This document shows positions 1 to 5,568 of a stretch of 9,075 bases of DNA, piece after piece. The notes below the pieces were generated by a model, which was not told the DNA's origin, made no database searches, and worked only from the letters and a program-made list of their open reading frames with translations. Position 1 is the first letter of the stretch. Each line of letters starts with the position of its first letter. The DNA is from Treponema sp. GTDB lineage: Bacteria; Spirochaetota; Spirochaetia; Treponematales; UBA12059. The DNA lies in the NCBI GenBank assembly GCA_012517645.1, contig JAAYUR010000135.1, positions 1 through 9,075 on the forward strand. Direction: 5' to 3'. The translations under genes were made by a program, and so were the position numbers.

Positions 1-146
1 AACCTCATCCTGGTGAATACTTCCGGGATGCGCCGATCCCGCGACCCGGCATCGCCGGACCGCGGCGACGGATTCGAGCGCCAAAGCCCGGCTTCGGCGC
101 CGCCGGGCCGGATCAAACCGGCCCGGCGCGGACCCGCCCGCACCGT
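1..146. other. Intergenic flank downstream of ackA
   Basis: Very GC-rich sequence between the window edge and the ackA stop codon. One plus-strand frame (from base 1) stays open across it and another closes at 14-16, but neither shows a recognisable protein motif, so I assign no partial gene. The only structure I can support is the nested inverted repeats at 86-128. Confidence 0.5.
101..128 (-). terminator. GC-rich hairpin 3' of ackA, probable terminator
   Basis: A perfect 11-bp inverted repeat (101-111 with 118-128, arms CGCCGGGCCGG/CCGGCCCGGCG) encloses a 6-base loop, starting 18 bases after the ackA stop on the minus strand. It has no U-tract on either strand, so it is not a classical intrinsic terminator. 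An alternative 7-bp stem (86-92 with 102-108) shares bases with it and cannot form at the same time; on the minus strand that stem is followed by TTT. A role in termination or 3'-end protection of ackA mRNA is inferred from position and stem strength. Confidence 0.5.
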
Positions 147-1484
147 TCAGGGCACCTTGGCGATCAGATCCTTCAGGTAGGGCTTCTTCTCCAAATCGCG
201 GGCGAGGCCCTCGGCGCGGGCCTTGTTCACGTAATCCTTCTTCTGGAAGGAATAGGTGTACTTGGTGTGGGCGTCGTACTTCCCCGAGATGAGGGCGTAG
301 GCGTCCTCGGTCATCACGAGTTCCTCGTCCGTGGGGATCACGAAGACCCGAACCCTGGATCCGACTCCGGTGATCTCCAGTTCCGCGTTCCGGCACTTGG
401 CCAGCTTGTTCTTCTCGGGGTCGATCTTGATGCCCATCTCCTCGAGACCCTCGACAGCCAAGGCGCGGATGTGGGGACTCATCTCCCCCACCCCGGCGGT
501 GAAGACCAGGGCGTCCACGTGTCCCAGGGCCGCGTAGTAGGCGCCGATGTATTTCTTGATCCTGTAGGATTCCAGGTGCAGGGCGGCCAGGGCCCGGGGA
601 TCCCCCTTCTCGGCCCCCGTCTCCACGTCCCGACGGTCCGCCCACTTGCCGGTCACACCCAGGACGCCGCTCTCCTTGTTCAGCTTCTTCTCGATGTCCG
701 CGGCGGACATTCCGGTCTGACGGATCATGTGGAAGATGATCCCCGGGTCGATGTCCCCGCAGCGGGTGCCCATCACGAGGCCTTCCAGGGGGGTGAGCCC
801 CATGGAGGTGTCGAAGGAGCAGCCGTCCTTCACGGCGTTGATGGAGGCGCCGTTGCCGATGTGGGCGATGATCAGGTTGGTCTTGAAGGGGTCCTTGCCC
901 AGGAGGACCGCCGCCCGCTTGGCGTTGTACAGGAAGCTGGTCCCGTGGAAGCCGTAGCGGCGGACCATGTTCTTCTCGTACCACTCGTAGGGCAGGGCAT
1001 AGAGGTAGCTGGTCTCGGGCATGGTCTGGTGCCAGGCGGTGTCCATGATCGCGCACTGGGGAACCTTGGGCAGGACGGCCCGGGCCGCCTCGACGCCCAG
1101 GAGGTTGGCGGGGTTGTGCAGGGGGGCCAGGTCGTTCAGGGACTTGAAGGTGGCCAGGAACTCGTCGTCGATAAGGCAGGACCGGGCGAACTTGGACCCT
1201 CCGTGGACCATACGGTGTCCGACGGCCTTGATCTCGGACATGCCCTTGATCACCCCGGTCTCGGCTCCCGTGATGGTGTTCAGGATCAGCTCGATGGCGA
1301 CGGTGTGGTTCGGGCACTCGTGGTTCTGGGTGAACTCCTGGCGGCCCGGGACCTTGTGGCTGATGACGGATCCGCTCTGGGTGACCCGTTCCACGATGCC
1401 GGCGGCCAGGATGGACTGGGCGGCCCAGTCGTAGACTTGATACTTGACGGAAGAACTTCCGCAGTTGAGTGTGAGGATGACCAT
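147..1484 (-). CDS. ackA: Acetate kinase
   Basis: Cytoplasmic enzyme of the ASKHA fold that interconverts acetyl phosphate + ADP and acetate + ATP, the ATP-yielding step of acetate fermentation, normally paired with phosphotransacetylase (not in this window). The 445-residue product has the N-terminal phosphate-binding motif LNCGSSSVK (6-14), GHRMVHGG (89-96) with Arg91, the catalytic Asp148 in MDTAWHQTMP, RYGFHGTS (176-183) with His180, MGTRCGDIDPG (238-248) with Arg241, FTAGVGE (328-334) and the TDEE motif (385-388). These positions match the published numbering of the Methanosarcina enzyme without shifts. The family is usually about 400 residues; here a Lys/Tyr-rich tail of about 40 residues (402-445) is added. 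Met335 stands where the family normally has Asn (GENS). The ATG at 1484 follows an AAGGAG box (1490-1495) by 5 bases. It is divergent from manC. Confidence 0.97.
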   Translation of the reverse strand: MVILTLNCGSSSVKYQVYDWAAQSILAAGIVERVTQSGSVISHKVPGRQEFTQNHECPNHTVAIELILNTITGAETGVIKGMSEIKAVGHRMVHGGSKFARSCLIDDEFLATFKSLNDLAPLHNPANLLGVEAARAVLPKVPQCAIMDTAWHQTMPETSYLYALPYEWYEKNMVRRYGFHGTSFLYNAKRAAVLLGKDPFKTNLIIAHIGNGASINAVKDGCSFDTSMGLTPLEGLVMGTRCGDIDPGIIFHMIRQTGMSAADIEKKLNKESGVLGVTGKWADRRDVETGAEKGDPRALAALHLESYRIKKYIGAYYAALGHVDALVFTAGVGEMSPHIRALAVEGLEEMGIKIDPEKNKLAKCRNAELEITGVGSRVRVFVIPTDEELVMTEDAYALISGKYDAHTKYTYSFQKKDYVNKARAEGLARDLEKKPYLKDLIAKVP

Positions 1485-1489
1485 GGATG

Positions 1490-1519
1490 CTCCTTACGGG
1501 TAGATGCCCCAGTATACCA
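1490..1519 (-). promoter_or_regulatory. ackA extended -10 promoter and ribosome binding site
   Basis: On the minus strand TGGTATACT (1511-1519) is an extended -10 element with a good TATACT hexamer (1511-1516). It would start transcription near 1504, leaving a leader of about 20 bases. The -35 region is poor (TTCCAC at 18-base spacing at best), which is tolerable with an extended -10. AAGGAG at 1490-1495 is the ribosome binding site. No second -10 element as good is seen nearby on this strand. Confidence 0.5.
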
Positions 1520-1557
1520 GGAAGCCCGGGATTTGTGGAAGAAAATATCCAATAAAT

Positions 1558-1576
1558 ATGCGCATTTTTTCGAAAA
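1558..1576. promoter_or_regulatory. Adjacent palindromes in AT-rich divergent region
   Basis: Two perfect palindromes lie side by side: ATGCGCAT (1558-1565) and TTTTCGAAAA (1567-1576). They sit in the AT-rich core (about 1530-1600) of the region between the divergent ackA and manC genes. This is a plausible operator or an UP-element-like segment, but short palindromes are expected by chance in AT-rich DNA and I cannot name a regulator. A plus-strand TATACT at 1592-1597 is a second possible -10 box for manC, with a weak -35 (TTCGAA, 1569-1574). Confidence 0.25.
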
Positions 1577-1677
1577 TCCGATGTTCAACCATATACTGAA
1601 GCCGCCCCGGGCTCGTTCCGAGAAGGGTGTTCGTTGACCGGGGTCGACAAACCGGACGCCCGGCGGAGGATCGGGAC

Positions 1678-1707
1678 TTGGCCCCGGATCCACGGGTATC
1701 GTATAGT
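1678..1707 (+). promoter_or_regulatory. Putative manC promoter giving a leaderless mRNA
   Basis: TTGGCC (1678-1683) and TATAGT (1702-1707) are separated by 18 bases. The -10 box ends 6 bases before the ATG at 1714, so the predicted start of transcription falls on or within a base of the initiation codon. No Shine-Dalgarno-like sequence occurs in the 20 bases before the ATG. The two facts together suggest leaderless translation; this remains inference without a mapped transcription start. Confidence 0.4.
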
Positions 1708-1713
1708 ATTCCC

Positions 1714-2781
1714 ATGTACGCCTATGTGATCGTCCTGGCCGGCGGGGCCGGAACCCGTCTCTGGCCGGCATCCACCTCCGCCCGGCCCAAGCAGTTCCTG
1801 GCCCTCGGGGACGGGACCACCTTCCTTCGGCGGGCCCTGGACCGGGCCCTTGCCCTGGAGCCCCGGGAAGGGGTGATCGTCGTGACCGGAGCGTCCATGG
1901 CGGACGCGGTGGCGGAGGAATCCCGCGGCCTCCCCGCCGGGATCCCGGGCCGGGGCTCCGTGCGGATCCTGCCGGAACCTACAGGCCGGAACACCGCCCC
2001 CGCCGTGGCCTGGGCCCTGGCCGCCGCGGAGGCCTGGGGCGGCAGGCCGGAGGACACCTTCCTGCTCATGACCAGCGACCACCTCATCGAGCCCATCCCG
2101 GCCTTCGCGGCGGACGCGGCCAAGGCGGAGACCCTGGCCGCGTCGGGCAACCTGGTCTGCTTCGGCATCCCCCCGAGGTATCCGGCCACGGGGTACGGCT
2201 ACATCGAGGCCGCGGAACCCCTGGGACCGGGCTTCCGGGCCGCGGGCTTCCGGGAAAAGCCGGACGCCCCGACGGCGGAGCGCTTCCTGGCGGCGGGAAG
2301 GTACTACTGGAACAGCGGCATGTACGCCTTCCGCTCGGACTTCCTGCGCAGGGAGCTGGGAACCCACGCCCCGGAGGTGATCCGGGCCTTCGACTCCCTG
2401 ATCGATCGTCCCCGGGAGGTCGAGCGAAGGGGCGTCCGGATCGTGGACGCATGGGAGGGCCTGGAGGAGGCCTACGAGCGGGCGCCCTCCATATCCCTGG
2501 ACTTCGCGGTAAGCGAGAAGTGCGCCTCCGTGGCCCTGGTGCCGGCCTCCTTCTCCTGGGAGGATGTCGGCTCCTGGGACGAGATGGCCCGGCTCTTTCC
2601 CGGGGGCTCCGGGAACGCCGTGGCGATCGAATCCGAGGGCTGCTACGTCGACTCCGACATCCCCGTGGCCCTCTGCGGAGTATCGGACCTTATCGTTGTC
2701 GTCCGGAACGGGGCCGCCCTGGTTCTCCGGAAGGGCGCATCCCAGCTGGTCCGGAGGGCGGCGGATCGGATTAATTCTTGA
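1714..2781 (+). CDS. manC: Mannose-1-phosphate guanylyltransferase
   Basis: Cytoplasmic nucleotidyltransferase making GDP-mannose from GTP and mannose-1-phosphate, the mannosyl (and, after conversion, fucosyl or rhamnosyl) donor for surface polysaccharides and glycoproteins. The 355-residue product begins with the Rossmann-like nucleotide-binding strand and signature LAGGAGTRLWPAS (8-20). It continues with PEPTGRNTAPAV (87-98), SDH (121-123), TGYGYI (159-164), FREKPD (179-184), WNSGMYAF (199-206), SLDFAVSEK (261-269) and SWEDVGSWDE (281-290), all hallmarks of the family. It lacks the C-terminal cupin phosphomannose isomerase domain of the bifunctional type of about 470 residues, so it is the short monofunctional form. 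The ATG at 1714 is chosen because the family starts right before this strand; an in-frame GTG at 1627 would add 29 Arg/Pro-rich residues and has no spaced ribosome binding site. It is monocistronic, as oppA has its own promoter. Confidence 0.94.
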   Translation: MYAYVIVLAGGAGTRLWPASTSARPKQFLALGDGTTFLRRALDRALALEPREGVIVVTGASMADAVAEESRGLPAGIPGRGSVRILPEPTGRNTAPAVAWALAAAEAWGGRPEDTFLLMTSDHLIEPIPAFAADAAKAETLAASGNLVCFGIPPRYPATGYGYIEAAEPLGPGFRAAGFREKPDAPTAERFLAAGRYYWNSGMYAFRSDFLRRELGTHAPEVIRAFDSLIDRPREVERRGVRIVDAWEGLEEAYERAPSISLDFAVSEKCASVALVPASFSWEDVGSWDEMARLFPGGSGNAVAIESEGCYVDSDIPVALCGVSDLIVVVRNGAALVLRKGASQLVRRAADRINS

Positions 2782-2813
2782 TATGGATAAGATTTACCAC
2801 CAGGAATTTCCAT

Positions 2814-2827
2814 GCCCGGATCCGGGC
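2814..2827. repeat. 14-bp perfect palindrome upstream of oppA promoter
   Basis: GCCCGGATCCGGGC is a perfect 14-bp palindrome about 33 bases after the manC stop and 20 bases upstream of the oppA -35 box. It could be a protein-binding site for oppA control, or a weak 3' structure for manC mRNA, since an 8-base A run rather than a T run follows it. No regulator can be named from the sequence. Confidence 0.3.
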
Positions 2828-2838
2828 TCGGACTTGTC

Positions 2839-2876
2839 AAAAAAAAGTTGTCATTTCATGATCGTGAGCGTACAAT
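2839..2876 (+). promoter_or_regulatory. Strong sigma-70-type promoter of oppA with UP element
   Basis: TTGTCA (2848-2853) and TACAAT (2871-2876) are separated by the ideal 17 bases; each differs from consensus at one position. An uninterrupted run of eight A (2839-2846) lies immediately upstream of the -35 box, where the proximal subsite of an UP element would be. Transcription should start near 2883, giving a leader of about 29 bases. This is the best promoter in the window and fits the high expression typical of peptide-binding proteins. Confidence 0.8.
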
Positions 2877-2900
2877 ATAGACACTCTTTTCAATGCCATA

Positions 2901-2906
2901 AGGAGG
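2901..2906 (+). promoter_or_regulatory. oppA ribosome binding site deciding the start
   Basis: AGGAGG is followed by two ATG codons, at 2908 (1-base gap) and 2912 (5-base gap). Only the ATG at 2912 is at a workable distance and opens the frame with the signal peptide, so it is the oppA start. Confidence 0.85.
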
Positions 2907-2911
2907 CATGA

Positions 2912-4468
2912 ATGAAACGTGTTCTGTTGGCTATGTTCGCGTTGCTCGCGGTAGCCGGGATGATCGGGGCCCAGAGCAAGGGCCAGGAGATCATCATGAA
3001 CAACGGAGCCGAGCCCCAGACGCTCGACCCGCACCATGTCGAGGGCGTGCCCGAGCACCGGATCTACATGGCCCTCTTCGAGGGGCTCACGATCGCCGAT
3101 CCCAAGACCAACCGGGCCATCCCGGGCATCGCGGAAAAGTGGACCTTCTCCAAGGACATGAAGACGGTCACCTTCAAACTCCGCAAAAGCGTCTGGTCCG
3201 ACGGCACCCCCCTGACGGCCAAGGACTTCGTGGAGTCCTGGAAGCGCAAGCTCGACCCGAACGAAGCCGCTCAGTACGCGGACCTTCTGTACGTCGTAGA
3301 GGGAGCCGAGGACTACAACACCGGCAAGGCCGGCCCCGAGGCCCTCAAGATCCGCGCCGTGGATGATTACACCTTCGAGGTGAAGCTGGTCGGCCCGACC
3401 CCCCACTTCCCCGACATGGTCGCCCACTATGCCTTCGCGGTCGTACCGATGCACGCCGTGAAGAAGTACGGGCTGGACTGGGTCAAGCCGGGCAACATCG
3501 TCGGGAACGGCCCCTTCCTCCTCAAGGAGTGGAAGCCCCAGGAGCGCCTGGTCTTCGAGCCGAACCCCAAGTACTGGGACGCCAAGAGCGTGAAGCTCCA
3601 GAAGATCACCCTTCTGCCCATCGACGACCCGGGCACCGCCTACCAGATGTACAAGGCCGGCCAGATCGACTGGCTGGACACGGTTCCCCTGGACATGATC
3701 GACGAGGCCAAGCTCCGCAAGGACTACCAGAACGGCCCGTACTACGGAACCTACTACTATATCTTCAACGTGACCCGGAAACCCCTGGATGACCCGAGGG
3801 TCCGCAAGGCCCTGTCCATGGCCTTCGACCGCCAGGCCCTGGTGAGCAAGGTGACCAAGGGCGGACAGATCCCGGCCTTCGCCTTCGTGCCCCCCAGCGC
3901 CGGGTACACCCCGCCCAAGGGCCTGGGCTACAACATCGAGCAGGCCAAGAAGCTCCTGGCCGAAGCAGGGTACCCCGACGGCAAGGGCTTCCCGACCTTC
4001 CAGATCCTGTACAACACCAGCTCCTCCCACAAGAGGATCGCCGAGTTCATCCAGGAGGAATGGAAGAAAAACCTGGGGATCAACGTGACCCTGATCAACC
4101 AGGAGTGGAGCACCTACCTGGACACCCGCTCCCAGACCCACAACTTCGACATCGCCCGGGCGGGCTGGATCGGAGACTACCTGGATCCCTCCACCTTCTC
4201 GGACATGTGGATCATCGACGGGACCCAGAACGACGGCTTGTACAAAAGCAAGGAGTACACGGACCTGATCTTCAAGGCCCGCACCCAGTCCGGCGCCACC
4301 CGCATGAAGACCCTCATGCAGGCGGAAGACATCCTGATCATGAAGGATCACGCGATCATGCCGATCTACTACTATGTCCACAACAACATGATCGACCTGG
4401 ACAAGTGGGGCGGCTGGTACCTGAACCCCTTGGGTGTCCACCACTGGAAGTACATCTACCGGAAGTGA
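2912..4468 (+). CDS. oppA: Peptide ABC transporter, periplasmic substrate-binding protein
   Basis: Extracytoplasmic receptor that binds oligopeptides and delivers them to the OppBC channel (SBP_bac_5 family). The 518-residue product starts with a Sec signal peptide: basic MKR, hydrophobic core to about residue 17, then IGA before Gln21, a good signal peptidase I site. There is no lipobox cysteine, so it should be soluble in the periplasm rather than a lipoprotein. Family landmarks are EPQTLDPH (34-41), PGIAEKW (71-77), WSDGTPLTAKDFVESWKR (95-112), NGPFLLKEW (199-207), NPKYWD (218-223), AYQMYKAGQIDW (243-254), FNVTRKPLDDPRVRKALSMA (285-304), KLLAEAGYPDGKGFP (347-361) and the C-terminal FDIARAGWIGDYLDP (412-426). 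Length is normal for the family. It is first gene of the importer locus, with its own strong promoter and followed by a terminator. The ligand (tripeptides, longer peptides or other) cannot be read from sequence alone. Confidence 0.95.
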   Translation: MKRVLLAMFALLAVAGMIGAQSKGQEIIMNNGAEPQTLDPHHVEGVPEHRIYMALFEGLTIADPKTNRAIPGIAEKWTFSKDMKTVTFKLRKSVWSDGTPLTAKDFVESWKRKLDPNEAAQYADLLYVVEGAEDYNTGKAGPEALKIRAVDDYTFEVKLVGPTPHFPDMVAHYAFAVVPMHAVKKYGLDWVKPGNIVGNGPFLLKEWKPQERLVFEPNPKYWDAKSVKLQKITLLPIDDPGTAYQMYKAGQIDWLDTVPLDMIDEAKLRKDYQNGPYYGTYYYIFNVTRKPLDDPRVRKALSMAFDRQALVSKVTKGGQIPAFAFVPPSAGYTPPKGLGYNIEQAKKLLAEAGYPDGKGFPTFQILYNTSSSHKRIAEFIQEEWKKNLGINVTLINQEWSTYLDTRSQTHNFDIARAGWIGDYLDPSTFSDMWIIDGTQNDGLYKSKEYTDLIFKARTQSGATRMKTLMQAEDILIMKDHAIMPIYYYVHNNMIDLDKWGGWYLNPLGVHHWKYIYRK

Positions 4469-4528
4469 GGTCGCGGATTCGAAGGATACTAGCCGTATCG
4501 TAAAGATAGGGTTATAATCCGAACGATT

Positions 4529-4562
4529 AAACGGAGTACACGAGAGTGTACTCCGTTTTTTT
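4529..4562 (+). terminator. Intrinsic terminator between oppA and oppB
   Basis: A perfect stem of 13 bp (4529-4541 with 4546-4558; arms AAACGGAGTACAC/GTGTACTCCGTTT) closes a GAGA tetraloop of the GNRA type and runs into seven T (4556-4562). This is the clearest Rho-independent terminator in the window, oriented with oppA and 60 bases after its stop. It should end most oppA transcripts and let only a fraction read through to oppBCDF. Confidence 0.92.
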
Positions 4563-4633
4563 ATCCCCCGAACCCAAGCGCCGGCAGGGATACCCGACTC
4601 CCTCAAGGCGTCCACCACAAGGAGCGATACCGA

Positions 4634-5560
4634 ATGGCAAGATTCTTCATTCGGCGCATGCTGAGCCTGGTCCCGACCCTGTTCATCATCGTGACCCTCA
4701 GCTTCTTCCTGATCCGGGTAGCCCCGGGAGGCCCGTTCAACCGGGAACGGGACATACCGGAAGCCATCCTCCAGAACATCCTGAAGCGCTATCACATGGA
4801 CGAGCCTCTCATGAAGCAGTACACCCGGTATCTCGGGGACGTCCTGCGCTGGGATTTCGGGCCTTCCCTGAAGTACCGGGACCGGTCGGTCAACGAGATG
4901 ATCGACAACGGGATGCCGGTCTCGGCCATCCTGGGCGTCAGCGCCCTGTCCTTGGCCGTGTTCCTGGGCGTGGGGGTGGGTATTATCTCCGCCTTAAAGC
5001 AGAACAAGTGGCCCGATTACACGGCCATGTCCATGGCGGTGGTGGGGATCTCCGTCCCCCTCTTCGTCATCGGGCCGGTTCTCCAGCTCTTCCTGGCGAT
5101 CCGATTGAAATGGTTCCCGCCGGGGCAATGGCTGGATGACCACGGACTCAAGGCCATCATCCTGCCCGCGGTTACCCTGGCCTTCCCGTACTTCGCCTAC
5201 ATCGCCCGGCTTACCCGGGCTTCGGTGCTCGAGGTTCTCCGCTCCGACTATATCCGCACGGCCCGGGCCAAGGGCTTGAAGGAATCCGTGGTCATCGCCA
5301 AGCACGTGCTTAAGGGCGCCCTTCTTCCCGTCGTCACCTACCTGGGACCCGCCCTCTCGGGCATCGTCACCGGCTCCGTCGTCGTGGAAACCGTATTCGT
5401 CATCCCCGGAATCGGGAGGCCCTTCGTGCAGGCCGCCATCAACCGGGATTACACCCTGATCATGGGAGAGGTCATCGTCTACTCCCTGATCCTGGTGGTG
5501 GCGAACCTCGTGGTGGATCTGGTCTACGGTTTGCTCGATCCCCGCATCTCGTACAAGTAG
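4634..5560 (+). CDS. oppB: Peptide ABC transporter permease (OppB/DppB type)
   Basis: Inner-membrane subunit forming, with OppC, the peptide translocation path. The 308-residue product matches the usual length. It begins FFIRRMLSLVPTLFIIVTLSFFLIR..., the typical first helix (about 11-29) preceded by positive charges, followed by APGGPF (30-35). Further hydrophobic segments lie near 96-120, 132-155, 173-192, 232-256 and 278-300, giving six helices. The cytoplasmic coupling (EAA) loop is at about 204-232 (SDYIRTARAKGL ... GALLP), and the C-terminal LDPRISYK ending is characteristic. AAGGAG (4619-4624) is 9 bases before the ATG. No separate promoter is evident between the oppA terminator and this gene, so expression may depend on read-through. 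The next gene follows after 8 bases. Confidence 0.95.
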   Translation: MARFFIRRMLSLVPTLFIIVTLSFFLIRVAPGGPFNRERDIPEAILQNILKRYHMDEPLMKQYTRYLGDVLRWDFGPSLKYRDRSVNEMIDNGMPVSAILGVSALSLAVFLGVGVGIISALKQNKWPDYTAMSMAVVGISVPLFVIGPVLQLFLAIRLKWFPPGQWLDDHGLKAIILPAVTLAFPYFAYIARLTRASVLEVLRSDYIRTARAKGLKESVVIAKHVLKGALLPVVTYLGPALSGIVTGSVVVETVFVIPGIGRPFVQAAINRDYTLIMGEVIVYSLILVVANLVVDLVYGLLDPRISYK

Positions 5561-5568
5561 GAGTCCTT

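Noticed and set aside
267..1637. Long plus-strand open frame opposite ackA
   Set aside because: Its translation is Gly/Val/Asp/His-rich with no family motif. It mirrors the ackA codons, and the opposite strand encodes a complete, motif-perfect acetate kinase.
1627..1713. In-frame GTG start that would extend ManC by 29 residues
   Set aside because: The purine-rich AGAAGGG abuts the GTG without a spacer, the added residues are Arg/Pro-rich and unlike the family, and the family N-terminus begins at the ATG at 1714.
4495..4502. GTATCGTA shared with the manC promoter region (1697-1704)
   Set aside because: An 8-base match seen twice in 9 kb is well within chance, and its position relative to the genes differs.
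4513..4518. Consensus TATAAT as an independent oppB promoter
   Set aside because: No TTGACA-like hexamer exists at 15-19 bases upstream, no TG extension precedes it, and a terminator follows at once. Kept only as a remark in the oppA-oppB finding.
2837..4795. 652-codon minus-strand open frame opposite oppA
   Set aside because: An antisense frame kept open by GC-rich codon bias. It spans the oppA promoter and terminator, and its composition (Val/Leu/Gly/His/Asp) is that of a mirror frame.
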